Source: Streptomyces mutabilis
Lineage (GTDB): Bacteria > Actinomycetota > Actinomycetes > Streptomycetales > Streptomycetaceae
DNA length: 64,000 bases
NCBI RefSeq assembly: GCF_014649815.1
Contig: NZ_BMTT01000015.1
Span: forward strand, 1-64,000
Direction: 5' to 3'
The position numbers and the translations under genes were made by a program. The notes beneath the pieces are model-generated. The model ran no database searches and was not told the origin of the DNA. It saw only the letters and a list, made by a program, of their open reading frames with translations. Shown piece after piece: positions 18,659 to 27,592 of this stretch. Numbering within the stretch: the stretch's first letter is position 1; every line of letters starts with the position of its first letter.

Positions 18659-20019
18659 CGGGTCCCCTCCCCGCCGGTGGCCGTCGTGAGGGCGGTGCGC
18701 TCGTGGTCCGCCAGGCGCCACAGCTCCTCCAAGGAGGCGCCCCGGGAAACGTTCACGACGGTCCAGCCGGCCTCGCGGAGCATCCGCAGCCGTTCCTGGT
18801 TCCTGTCCAACGGGCCGGGTGCGCCGACCGGTTCCCGGGCCCAGCTCTCGGCGTCCAGGACGAAGGCGACCGCTCCGCCGCTGCGCTGCCGCATCTTGGC
18901 GGCCACCGTCGCCTGCTCCTCGTCGAGGTCGCCGAAGAACGCCACCAGCAGCCCCTCGTTCCCGCCGCGCAGCACGTCGTACGCCTGGGACAGACCCGTG
19001 CCGTCGGAGTGGTCGATGACTGCGAGGGTGTCCATCATCAGTCCCGCCGCGTCGGCCGTGCCCTGGCTCGCGCCCGCGAAGCCGTCGGCGCCCTCGCCCG
19101 GCACCGAGTTGCCGGTGTCCGTGAGCAGCCGGACGGAGAATCCCCGCTCCAGCATGTGCACCAGCACCGACGCCGCGCCCGACACCGCCCACTCGAAGGC
19201 CGAGTCCGGGCCCGCGCCCTCGAAGGCCCCGCCCCGGGTGTCCAGCAGCACCGTGCAGCGGGCGCGCTGCGGCTGCTCCTCGCGGCGCACCATCAGCTCG
19301 CCGTACCGCGCGGTGGAGCGCCAGTGCACGCGGCGCAGGTCGTCGCCGTAGCGGTAACCGCGCGGGATCACGTCGTCGTCGCCCGCCAGCGCGAGCGACC
19401 GCTGCCGCCCCTCGCCGTACCCCTCCGCCTCCCCGCTCAGCCGCACCTCAGGCAGCGCCTCCACCCGTGGCGTCACGGTCAGGGTGTCGTACGTCGAGAA
19501 GGAGCGGGTGAGTTCGCACAAGCCGAACGGGTCGGTCAGGCGCAGTTGCAGCGGGCCCAGCGGATAGCGGCCGCGCAGGTCCGAGCGGACTCGGTAGGAC
19601 ACCTCGCGCCGGCCCCCCGGCTCCACCCGGTCGAGCACGAAACGAGGCCGCGGCCCGAGCACGTAGGGCACCCGGTCCTGGAGCATCAGCAGACCGGTGG
19701 GCAGCCGCGAGACGTTCTCGACACGCAGGTGGACCCGGGCCTCGCTGCCCGCGGGCACCCGCCCGGGGGAGAGCCGGCGGCTGCCCGCCACCCGGTAACG
19801 CGTGCGGTGGAGCACGGTCGCGCAGACCAGGGGCAGCACTCCCAGCAGCAGTCCGACGCGGAGCAGATCGCTCTGCCCGAGGACGTACGCGCAGACCGCG
19901 GCGGCGATGCCGGCGGCCAGGAAGGAACGCCCGCGGGTGGTCAGACCGGTCAGGGCGGTGCGGATGCCGCCCTGCCCCCGGTCGTCCTCCGACCGGTCCG
20001 TCCCCCCGGTGTCCATCAC
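18655..20019 (-). CDS. DUF58 domain protein
   Basis: A 454-residue protein with a hydrophobic N-terminal hairpin of two helices (about 30-70: FLAAGIAAAVCAYVLGQ, then LLLGVLPLVCATVL). A beta-rich segment and the DUF58 domain, a von Willebrand A-like fold, follow. The family motif region contains GYRYGDDLRRVHWRSTARYG. It partners the MoxR ATPase immediately upstream (4-bp overlap) and overlaps the transglutaminase downstream by 4 bp, so all three are coupled. VWA-like proteins act as adaptors for MoxR chaperone-like ATPases; the client is not known. Confidence 0.9.
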   Translation of the reverse strand: MMDTGGTDRSEDDRGQGGIRTALTGLTTRGRSFLAAGIAAAVCAYVLGQSDLLRVGLLLGVLPLVCATVLHRTRYRVAGSRRLSPGRVPAGSEARVHLRVENVSRLPTGLLMLQDRVPYVLGPRPRFVLDRVEPGGRREVSYRVRSDLRGRYPLGPLQLRLTDPFGLCELTRSFSTYDTLTVTPRVEALPEVRLSGEAEGYGEGRQRSLALAGDDDVIPRGYRYGDDLRRVHWRSTARYGELMVRREEQPQRARCTVLLDTRGGAFEGAGPDSAFEWAVSGAASVLVHMLERGFSVRLLTDTGNSVPGEGADGFAGASQGTADAAGLMMDTLAVIDHSDGTGLSQAYDVLRGGNEGLLVAFFGDLDEEQATVAAKMRQRSGGAVAFVLDAESWAREPVGAPGPLDRNQERLRMLREAGWTVVNVSRGASLEELWRLADHERTALTTATGGEGTR

Positions 20020-21053
20020 AGCCTCCGCGGCGGGTGCTGACCGTACGCCTGCGTGCCGTGGCCCATGCCGTAGGCCGTCTGTTGCTGGGGTGCCGCGGGC
20101 ACCGGGGTGCGCTGCAGGATCTCCTGCACGACCTGTTCGGCGGTACGACGGCCCAGCTGCGCCTGGGCGGTGGGCAGCAGACGGTGGGCCAGGACGGCGA
20201 CCGCGAGGGCCTGCACGTCGTCCGGCAGCGCGTACTCCCGGCCGCTCAGGGCGGCGGACGCCTTCGCCGCGCGCAGCAGATGCAGCGTGGCGCGCGGCGA
20301 GGCGCCGAGTCTGAGGTCCGGGTGGGTGCGCGTGGCGGCGACGAGGTCGACGGCGTACCGCCGGACCGGGTCCGCGACGTGCACGCCCCGGACCGCTTCG
20401 ATCAGCTTGAGGATCTCGTCCGCGTGTGCCACCGGCTGGAGGTCGTCCAGCGGGCTCACCCCGCCGTGCACGTCGAGCATCTGCAGCTCGGCGTCCGGGC
20501 TGGGGTAACCGATGGAGACCCGTGCCATGAAGCGGTCGCGCTGGGCCTCCGGCAGCGGGTAGGTGCCCTCCATCTCGACCGGGTTCTGCGTCGCCACCAC
20601 CATGAAGGGGCTGGGCAGCTCGTAGGTCTGCCCGTCCATGGTGACCTGACGCTCCTCCATCGACTCCAGCAGCGCCGACTGCGTCTTCGGGGAGGCGCGG
20701 TTGATCTCGTCGCCGATCACCACCTGCGCGAAGATCGCCCCCGGTTTGAACTCGAAGTCCCGGCGCTGCTGGTCCCAGATGGACACCCCGGTGATGTCCG
20801 AGGGCAACAGGTCCGGCGTGAACTGGATGCGGCGCACGGAACAGTCGATGGACCGCGCCAGCGCCTTGGCCAGCATGGTCTTGCCGACTCCCGGGACGTC
20901 CTCGATGAGCAGGTGTCCCTCGGCGAGCAGCACGGTCAGTGAGAGCCGTACGACCTCGGGCTTGCCCTCGATCACGTCCTCCACCGAACCGCGCACGCGC
21001 TCGACCACAGCGGTCAGATCAGTGAGGCTCGCTCGATCGTCATAGGTCGTCAC
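20016..21053 (-). CDS. MoxR-family AAA+ ATPase
   Basis: A 345-residue AAA+ ATPase. Walker A is GVGKT at 55-59 within EDVPGVGKTMLAKALA. Walker B is VVIGDEINRA, with D115 and E116. Sensor 1 is VVATQNPVEMEGTYPLPEAQ, and the C-terminal lid domain follows. The tail is Gln/Pro-rich. MoxR proteins act as chaperone-like remodelers together with VWA/DUF58 partners, which is the next gene here (4-bp overlap). It is the first gene of the operon; the 258-bp gap upstream should hold the promoter, but no clear hexamers were found. Confidence 0.93.
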   Translation of the reverse strand: MTTYDDRASLTDLTAVVERVRGSVEDVIEGKPEVVRLSLTVLLAEGHLLIEDVPGVGKTMLAKALARSIDCSVRRIQFTPDLLPSDITGVSIWDQQRRDFEFKPGAIFAQVVIGDEINRASPKTQSALLESMEERQVTMDGQTYELPSPFMVVATQNPVEMEGTYPLPEAQRDRFMARVSIGYPSPDAELQMLDVHGGVSPLDDLQPVAHADEILKLIEAVRGVHVADPVRRYAVDLVAATRTHPDLRLGASPRATLHLLRAAKASAALSGREYALPDDVQALAVAVLAHRLLPTAQAQLGRRTAEQVVQEILQRTPVPAAPQQQTAYGMGHGTQAYGQHPPRRL

Positions 21054-21311
21054 CCGGCCCTCCTCGGCCTTTCCCCGCGCTTCCCGGGAAGCGGGGGTAC
21101 CCCAACTTGCCGGGCCGGCCCCTACTGCCGGACCGGCCCACCCCGAATCACGGACGCCGCCCGGAAAAAGTTCCGCACGACACCACTTCCCGCATTCTTG
21201 CTGCCGTTACCGATTCGTGTCACTCGCCTGTGGACAACTGGCCGCGATATGTCGTGCCTTACGGTCTTTGCGGCGCTTGCGCGGCACCGGTCCTCGGGGC
21301 GAGCGGCCGGA

Positions 21312-21866
21312 TCAGGCGGGGGTGACCTCGCGCAGCCGGCCCGTCTTCACGTCGTACACGAAGCCGCGTACGTCGTCCGTGTGCGGCAGGAAGGGGGAGG
21401 TGCGGACCCGCTCGATCGACTGGCGTACGTCCTGGTCGACGTCCTGGAAGGACTCCACCGCCCAGACGGGGCGCTGGCCGACCTCCTGCTCCAGTTCGTG
21501 CCGGAAGTCCTCGGTGAGGGTCTCCATGCCGCACGCCGTGTGGTGGACGAGGACCACACTGCGGGTGCCCAGCGCACGCTGGCTGATGGTCAGGGAACGG
21601 ATCACGTCGTCGGTGACGGCACCGCCCGCGTTGCGGATGACGTGGCAGTCTCCGTTGCGCAGGCCGAGCGCGGCGGTCACGTCCAGGCGTGCGTCCATGC
21701 AGGCCACGATCGCGGTCTGCAGAGCGGGGCGGCCGGCGAGCTCGGCGTCGGCGAACTCGGCGGCGTAGCGCCCGTTCGCCTCGACGAGCCGGTCGGTGAC
21801 GGAACCGCCGCCGGCAGGGGTGGACTCGGGGTCTGCGGGAACCGATGCAGAAGTCGTCATAACCAT
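21312..21866 (-). CDS. Beta-class carbonic anhydrase
   Basis: A 184-residue cytoplasmic zinc enzyme that interconverts CO2 and bicarbonate. The zinc ligands are C56 (ACMDAR, with the D58-R60 dyad), H109 and C112 (VHHTACGM). The length fits the short actinobacterial beta-carbonic anhydrases. Two ATGs lie 6 bp apart (21866 and 21860), and neither has a ribosome binding site. TAACGT just upstream could be a -10, giving a leaderless start at the second ATG. It is transcribed away from the dcw cluster. Confidence 0.9.
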   Translation of the reverse strand: MVMTTSASVPADPESTPAGGGSVTDRLVEANGRYAAEFADAELAGRPALQTAIVACMDARLDVTAALGLRNGDCHVIRNAGGAVTDDVIRSLTISQRALGTRSVVLVHHTACGMETLTEDFRHELEQEVGQRPVWAVESFQDVDQDVRQSIERVRTSPFLPHTDDVRGFVYDVKTGRLREVTPA

Positions 21867-22288
21867 GACGTTACTGGTCACCGTCGCCGCGGACCCCTCG
21901 GGAAGACGGACAAAGAACGTCATCGCGGCTTGTTGTGAGCCACTCCACAGACCCGTACGGCTGCCTCCGTACGGGTGAAGTAGTGTCCCCCGGCGATTCG
22001 TACGCGCCCGCGTCCGCGACGCGCAGGCCGGTTGATTGACCGGGCGACAGGGTGGACTAAAGTGACGCGAAGCGGGAGACGAGGCTCTCCCTGCTGGACT
22101 GAAAACCCCGGAGACCTGGGCGAAGTCCCGCCAGATCTCCCCACGTGCGCGGCGCGTACGTACGGCTCGGCCTCCTCCCGCTCCCGGCCGGCCGACGCTC
22201 TTGGCGCCGGCAGGCTTCCCCTTCACGAGCGAGCGGGAGGGGACCCGGCGGTGCGTGACGCCGTGCCGGACCTGAGAGGCCGTCCCCC
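21867..22288. other. Divergent intergenic region upstream of the dcw cluster
   Basis: This 422-bp region lies between the carbonic anhydrase and rsmH starts. I see two hairpins: ACCCGTACGG/CCGTACGGGT with a 6-nt loop (21951-21976), and AGC-GGGAGA/TCTCCC-GCT with a 6-nt loop and one bulge (22071-22095). The open frame at 22032-22292 has atypical composition and I do not accept it. No mraZ gene is present. The dcw promoter should be here. Confidence 0.6.
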
Positions 22289-23245
22289 TTGAGCCAGAGT
22301 CGACACGTCCCGGTGATGCTCCAGCGGTGCCTGGACCTGCTGGCGCCCGCCCTGAAGGAACCGGGCGCCGTGGTCGTCGACTGCACGCTGGGGCTCGGTG
22401 GGCACAGCGAGGCGCTCCTCGCCCGTTTCCCCGAGGCCCGGCTGGTCGCCCTCGACCGGGACAAGGAGGCCCTGCGCCTGTCCGGTGAGCGGCTCGCCCC
22501 GTACGGGGAGCGCGCCACCCTGGTGCACGCCGTCTACGACGAGCTGCCCGACGTACTCGACCGGCTCGGCACCCCCCGCGTCCAGGGCGTGCTGTTCGAC
22601 CTCGGCGTCTCGTCCATGCAGCTCGACGAGGCCGACCGCGGCTTCGCCTACGCGCAGGACGCTCCGCTCGACATGCGCATGGACCAGACGACCGGGATGA
22701 GCGCGGCCGAGGTCCTCAACACCTACCCGCCGGGCGAACTCGTCCGCATCCTGCGGGCGTACGGCGAGGAGAAGCAGGCCAAGCGGATCGTGTCCGCGAT
22801 CGTCCGCGAACGCGAGAAGGAGCCGTTCGCCAACAGCGCCCGGCTCGTGGAGCTGATCCGCGCGGCGCTGCCGCAGGCCGCCAAGCGCACCGGCGGCAAC
22901 CCGGCCAAGCGCACCTTCCAGGCCCTGCGGATCGAGGTCAACGGCGAGCTGTCCGTCCTGGAGCGGGCGATCCCGGCGGCCGTCGAGGCGCTCACCGTGG
23001 GCGGACGGATCGCGGTGCTGTCGTACCACTCCCTGGAGGACCGGCTGGTCAAGCAGGTGTTCGCGGCCGGTGCCGCCAACACCGCGCCGCCCGGACTCCC
23101 GGTCGTACCCGAACGCTACGCGCCCCGGCTCAAGCTGCTCACGCGCGGTGCCGAACTTCCCACCGAGGAGGAGATCGCCGAGAACCGGCGGGCGGCGCCG
23201 GCCCGGCTGCGGGGAGCCGAGCGCATCAGGGAGTCCATCGGGTGA
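22289..23245 (+). CDS. rsmH: 16S rRNA m4C1402 methyltransferase RsmH (MraW)
   Basis: RsmH N4-methylates cytidine 1402 of 16S rRNA using SAM. The 318-residue product begins [17 protein letters not shown], the family hallmark with HxPV. The SAM motif is [14 protein letters not shown], followed by [34 protein letters not shown] and [13 protein letters not shown]. The start is taken as TTG with GAGAGG about 9 bp upstream, because no in-frame ATG or GTG fits. It is the first gene of the dcw cluster and is followed 121 bp later by ftsL. Confidence 0.94.
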   Translation: MSQSRHVPVMLQRCLDLLAPALKEPGAVVVDCTLGLGGHSEALLARFPEARLVALDRDKEALRLSGERLAPYGERATLVHAVYDELPDVLDRLGTPRVQGVLFDLGVSSMQLDEADRGFAYAQDAPLDMRMDQTTGMSAAEVLNTYPPGELVRILRAYGEEKQAKRIVSAIVREREKEPFANSARLVELIRAALPQAAKRTGGNPAKRTFQALRIEVNGELSVLERAIPAAVEALTVGGRIAVLSYHSLEDRLVKQVFAAGAANTAPPGLPVVPERYAPRLKLLTRGAELPTEEEIAENRRAAPARLRGAERIRESIG

Positions 23246-23366
23246 AACGAGTGAGGCAGGCCGGGCACCGGTGTGGCAGGGGAGCAGCCGCGGAGTCCGG
23301 CCCTCCGGACCGACGTCGGGACTTCGCGGACGCCCGCCGGGCACGCCAGGGCCGAGGGGAGGGCCA

Positions 23367-23867
23367 GTGAGCAGGAAACCCGAACTGAAGGGGAGGGCGG
23401 CCCGGCTGGCCAATCTCTTCCCGCCCGGCAGCGGTCGTGGTCAGGCTGCCCGGGCCCCGTTCGTCCTTCTCGTCGTCGTGCTCCTCGGCGGTGGCCTCAT
23501 CGGGCTCCTGGTGCTGAACTCCGCGCTGAGCGAGGGCTCGTTCCAGCTGGACGACCTGAAGGAGCAGACGAAGGAGCTCACCGACGAGGAGCAGGCCCTC
23601 CAACGGGACATCGACGCCTACTCGGCCCCCCGCGCCCTCGAGCGCCGCGCCCGCGAGCTGGGCATGGTGCCCGGCGGAGACCCCGCCTTCCTCGCGCCCG
23701 ACGGCACCGTCAAGGGCTCGCCCAGCCCCGCTCCCGCCCCGGCCACTCCACTGGTCCTCGCCCCCGAGGCGCTCACGGCACCGCCCAGCACCGCGTCCCC
23801 CGGTACCGGGACGCCCGGCCCCACCGCCGCGGCGACGCCCACTTCGACCCCGACCCCCGGCAGGTGA
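23367..23867 (+). CDS. ftsL: Cell division protein FtsL
   Basis: A 166-residue bitopic septum-formation protein. It has a basic cytoplasmic N-terminus, one transmembrane helix (APFVLLVVVLLGGGLIGLLV, about 31-50) and a coiled coil with LDDLKEQTKELTDEEQALQR (about 62-100), which pairs with DivIC/FtsB. The C-terminal 60 residues are Pro/Thr/Ala-rich, longer than in other FtsL proteins. Position between rsmH and ftsI is the classic ftsL slot. The GTG start has GAGGGGAGG just upstream. Sequence conservation in this family is low, so the call rests on topology and context. Confidence 0.88.
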   Translation: MSRKPELKGRAARLANLFPPGSGRGQAARAPFVLLVVVLLGGGLIGLLVLNSALSEGSFQLDDLKEQTKELTDEEQALQRDIDAYSAPRALERRARELGMVPGGDPAFLAPDGTVKGSPSPAPAPATPLVLAPEALTAPPSTASPGTGTPGPTAAATPTSTPTPGR

Positions 23868-23872
23868 CGGAA

Positions 23873-25831
23873 GTGTCCGACAGGGAACCGCCGCGCCGCC
23901 GCGTGCCCGGACCCGCGAGGCCCGTCCGCCCCGACGGACGGCGGCAGCCCGGTCCCGGTGCCCGGTCCGCCCGCCGACCGGGACCGCCCCGGCCGGGCGC
24001 GCCCGGCACCATCCGGCTGGGCAGCCCCCGCCCGCGCCTGCGCATGATCGGCCTCGCGCTGACCCTCGTGATGACCGCCTTCGTCGTACGGCTGCTCCAG
24101 GTGCAGGCCGTCGACGCCGGCACGTACACCGCCAAGGCCGAGCGAAACCGCTACGTCGTCCACACCCTGCCCGCCGAGCGCGGCGGCATCACCGACCGCA
24201 ACGGCGTGGCCCTCGCGACCACCGTGGACTCCTACGACATCACCGCCGACCCCACGATGTTCACCCGTGAGCAGCTGAAGGTCGGCGACGGGCCCGAGCA
24301 GGCCGCCGCGCTCCTCGCGCCGATCCTCGGCGAGGAACAGGAGGACCTGGTCGAGCAGCTCCGCCCCGAGAACAAGGAGCTCCGCTACGTCCGCCTCGCC
24401 CGCCGGCAGACCCCACAGGTCTGGAGTCAGATCAAGGACCTGAGGACCGCGCTCACCAAGAAGTCGGAGACGGACAAGTCCGTGGTCAACGTCCTCGCGG
24501 GCGTCTTCGCCGACCCCAGCAGCAAGCGCGTGTACCCGGGCGGCGACCTCGCCGCCGGCATCCTGGGCTGGGTCGGCGCGGACGGCAAGGGCGGCGGGGG
24601 CCTGGAACGGCAGCTGAACAAGACGCTGGCCGGCGAGGACGGCAAGATCCGCTACGCCCAGTCCGGTGGCCGCCAGGTGCCCACCGCCGGTTCCACCGAG
24701 ACGCCGGCCGTGCCCGGCAGCGACGTCGAGCTCACCATCGACCGCGACATCCAGTGGGCCGCGCAGCACGCCATCAGCGAGCAGGTGGAGAAGTCCAAGG
24801 CGGACGGCGGCTACGTCATCGTCCAGGACACCGCCACCGGCGAGATCCTCGCCATGGCCAACTCGCCGGGCTTCGACCCGGGCGACCTCGCCCACGCCGA
24901 CCCGGACGCGCTGGGCAACGCGGCCCTGCAGGACGCCTTCGAGCCCGGTTCCACCGCCAAGGTGATGTCGATGGCGGCCGTACTGGAGGAGAACGTCGCC
25001 ACCCCGGGCACCCACATCACCGTCCCCAACCGGCTCAAGCGCGGCGACCGGCTCTTCAAGGACGACGTCGACCACCCGACCTGGTACCTCACGCTCAACG
25101 GCGTGCTGGCCAAGTCGAGCAACATCGGCACCATCATGGCCACCGGCGAGCTCGGCAAGACGCAGGCCCAGGCCAACAAGGTGCTCTACGACTACCTGCG
25201 CAAGTTCGGCCTCGGCAGCTACAGCGGGCTCGGCTTCCCCGGCGAGACCAAGGGGATCCTCGCACCGCCGGACCAGTGGTCGACCTCGCAGCAGTACACG
25301 ATCCCTTTCGGCCAGGGCGTCTCCATCAACGCGCTCCAGGCGGCCTCCGTGTACTCGACCATCGCCAACGGCGGCGTCCGCGTCGAACCCACGCTCGTGC
25401 GCGGCACCAAGGAGGACGACGGACGCTTCACCCCGGCCCCCGAGCCCGAGAAGACCCGCGTGATCAGTGAGAAGACCGCGGAGACCCTCTCGCGGATGCT
25501 GGAGTCCGTGGTCGACGACGAGGAGGGCACCGGCACCAAGGCGCGCATCCCCGGCTACCGCGTCGCGGGCAAGACCGGCACGGCCAACCGAGTGGATCCC
25601 GCCACCGGACAGTACAAGGGGTACACCTCGTCCTTCGCCGGGTTCGCCCCCGCCGACAAGCCTCGTGTCACCGTCTACTGCGCCATCCAGAACGCGACGG
25701 AGGGCAGCTACTTCGGCGGCCAGATCTGCGGCCCCATCTACAAGCAGGTCATGGAGTTCGCCCTGAAGACCCTCCAGGTCCCGCCGACCGGGGCCGCCCC
25801 CGCGAACCTCCCGGTCACCTTCAAACCCTGA
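23873..25831 (+). CDS. ftsI: Septal transpeptidase FtsI (PBP3, class B)
   Basis: FtsI crosslinks peptidoglycan at the septum, as partner of FtsW. The 652-residue protein has a Pro/Arg-rich cytoplasmic N-terminus, one transmembrane helix (MIGLALTLVMTAFVVRLLQ, about 59-77), a PBP dimerisation domain and the transpeptidase domain. Active-site motifs are S360-T-A-K363, S415-S-N417 and K567-T-G. The start GTG (VSDREPPR) follows GACGGAA; an alternative GTG 9 bp upstream would overlap the ftsL stop by 4 bp. Streptomyces does not need FtsI for vegetative growth, only for sporulation septation (literature). Confidence 0.95.
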   Translation: MSDREPPRRRVPGPARPVRPDGRRQPGPGARSARRPGPPRPGAPGTIRLGSPRPRLRMIGLALTLVMTAFVVRLLQVQAVDAGTYTAKAERNRYVVHTLPAERGGITDRNGVALATTVDSYDITADPTMFTREQLKVGDGPEQAAALLAPILGEEQEDLVEQLRPENKELRYVRLARRQTPQVWSQIKDLRTALTKKSETDKSVVNVLAGVFADPSSKRVYPGGDLAAGILGWVGADGKGGGGLERQLNKTLAGEDGKIRYAQSGGRQVPTAGSTETPAVPGSDVELTIDRDIQWAAQHAISEQVEKSKADGGYVIVQDTATGEILAMANSPGFDPGDLAHADPDALGNAALQDAFEPGSTAKVMSMAAVLEENVATPGTHITVPNRLKRGDRLFKDDVDHPTWYLTLNGVLAKSSNIGTIMATGELGKTQAQANKVLYDYLRKFGLGSYSGLGFPGETKGILAPPDQWSTSQQYTIPFGQGVSINALQAASVYSTIANGGVRVEPTLVRGTKEDDGRFTPAPEPEKTRVISEKTAETLSRMLESVVDDEEGTGTKARIPGYRVAGKTGTANRVDPATGQYKGYTSSFAGFAPADKPRVTVYCAIQNATEGSYFGGQICGPIYKQVMEFALKTLQVPPTGAAPANLPVTFKP

Positions 25832-25890
25832 TCCCGTCGAGCCGGTACCGAGCCGGCCCCGACGCAGCACCGAGCCACCAGGAACCACCC

Positions 25891-27555
25891 GTGACTACGA
25901 TCACCCCCGATCCCGGGAACCAGAGCAGCGGCCGCCCCTCACTTCGCCGGGAGGCCACTGCGCCCGGTACGCTCACCGCCGTGCCACACGCTGATCAGTC
26001 CCAAACCACCCAGAAGGGCCACCCCGTGACCTACCCGGGACCGCCCCGGCCGGTGCGGATCTCCGCCACACCCCTCGCGGAACTCGCCGACCAGCTGGGT
26101 GTCACCGCACCGGACAGCACCACCGCCACCGGAGTCACGGGCATCACCCACGACTCGCGCGCCGTCCGCCCCGGTGACCTGTACGCCGCCCTCCCCGGAG
26201 CCCGCGCCCACGGCGCCGACTTCGTCACCCAGGCCGCCGGCCTCGGCGCCGCCGCCGTGCTGACCGACCCGGCCGGCGCGGAGCGCGTCGCCGCCACCGG
26301 TCTGCCGGCGCTCGTCGTCGACGACCCGCGCGCGCGGATGGGTGAACTGGCGGCCACCATCTACGGCCACCCCGGCCGGGACCTGCTCCAGATCGGCATC
26401 ACCGGCACCTCCGGCAAGACCACCACCGCCTACCTCGTCGAGGGCGGTCTGCGCACGGCGAAGTCCACCGGCCTGATCGGCACGGTCGAGATGCGCATCG
26501 GCGACGAGCGCATCAAGTCCGAGCGGACCACGCCCGAGGCCACCGACCTGCAGGCCCTGTTCGCGGTGATGCGCGAGCGCGGCACCGAGGCGGTCGCCAT
26601 GGAGGTCTCCAGCCACGCCCTGGTGCTCGGCCGCGTCGACGCCTGCGTCTTCGACATCGCGGTCTTCACCAACCTCAGCCCGGAGCACATGGAGTTCCAC
26701 TCCGGCATGGAGGACTACTTCCAGGCAAAGGCCCAGCTCTTCACGCCCGAACGCAGCGAACTCGGCGTGGTCAACGTCGACGACGAGTACGGGCGGCGGC
26801 TCGCCGACGAGGCCACCGTCCCGGTCGTCACCTACTCCGCCGAGGGCCATCCGGACGCCGACTGGCGCGCCGACGAGGTCGAGGTCGGCCCGCTGGACTC
26901 GACGTTCACCGTGCTCGGTCCCAAGGGCGAGCGGATCGCCGCCAAGTCGCCGCTGGCCGGGCCGTTCAACGTGGCGAACACCCTCGCCGCGATCGTCGCC
27001 CTCGCCGCTGCCGGCCTCGACCCGCAGTCCGCCGCCGACGGCATCGCGGCCGTCCCGGGCGTGCCGGGCCGCCTGGAGCGCGTGGACGAAGGCCAGCCGT
27101 ACCTCGCTGTGGTCGACTACGCCCACAAGACCGACGCCGTCGAGTCCGTCCTGCGCGCCCTGCGCAAGGTGACCGAGGGCAAGCTGCACGCCGTGCTCGG
27201 CTGCGGCGGCGACCGGGACACCACCAAGCGGGAGCCGATGGGCGCCGCCGTGGCCCGGTTCGCCGACACCGCCGTACTGACCTCCGACAACCCCCGCTCC
27301 GAAGACCCCCTCGCGATCCTCGCCACCATGCTCCAGGGCTCGGCCTCCGTGCCCGCCCACGAGCGCGGCGAGGTCCAGGTCTTCGAGGACCGGGCCGCGG
27401 CCATCGCCGCCGCCGTCGCCCGGGCCGAGCCCGGCGACACCGTGCTGGTCGCGGGCAAGGGCCATGAGCAGGGCCAGGACATCGCCGGAGTGGTCCGTCC
27501 CTTCGACGACCGCCAGGTGCTGCGCGAAGCCATCCAGAAGACCCATCAGGGATGA
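25891..27555 (+). CDS. murE: UDP-MurNAc-L-Ala-D-Glu:diaminopimelate ligase MurE
   Basis: MurE adds diaminopimelate to the peptidoglycan stem peptide in the cytoplasm. P-loop GTSGKTTT has K176. THDSRAVRPGDLY, FTNLSPEHMEFH, VDYAHKTD and the DNPR motif (466-469), which selects diaminopimelate, follow. The GTG start has AGGA at good spacing and gives 554 residues, about 45 more than usual. The first 45 codons have weaker third-position GC, and a GTG at 26026 behind AGAAGGG would give 509 residues, so the true start is uncertain. It is followed 37 bp later by murF. Confidence 0.93.
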   Translation: MTTITPDPGNQSSGRPSLRREATAPGTLTAVPHADQSQTTQKGHPVTYPGPPRPVRISATPLAELADQLGVTAPDSTTATGVTGITHDSRAVRPGDLYAALPGARAHGADFVTQAAGLGAAAVLTDPAGAERVAATGLPALVVDDPRARMGELAATIYGHPGRDLLQIGITGTSGKTTTAYLVEGGLRTAKSTGLIGTVEMRIGDERIKSERTTPEATDLQALFAVMRERGTEAVAMEVSSHALVLGRVDACVFDIAVFTNLSPEHMEFHSGMEDYFQAKAQLFTPERSELGVVNVDDEYGRRLADEATVPVVTYSAEGHPDADWRADEVEVGPLDSTFTVLGPKGERIAAKSPLAGPFNVANTLAAIVALAAAGLDPQSAADGIAAVPGVPGRLERVDEGQPYLAVVDYAHKTDAVESVLRALRKVTEGKLHAVLGCGGDRDTTKREPMGAAVARFADTAVLTSDNPRSEDPLAILATMLQGSASVPAHERGEVQVFEDRAAAIAAAVARAEPGDTVLVAGKGHEQGQDIAGVVRPFDDRQVLREAIQKTHQG

Positions 27556-27592
27556 GATCCCGAATGATCCAGCTGATCCAGGGGACGAACTT

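Noticed and set aside
22032-22292. Open frame of 86 codons directly upstream of rsmH
   Set aside because: Composition is atypical, there is no ribosome binding site, and it overlaps the rsmH start and predicted leader hairpins.
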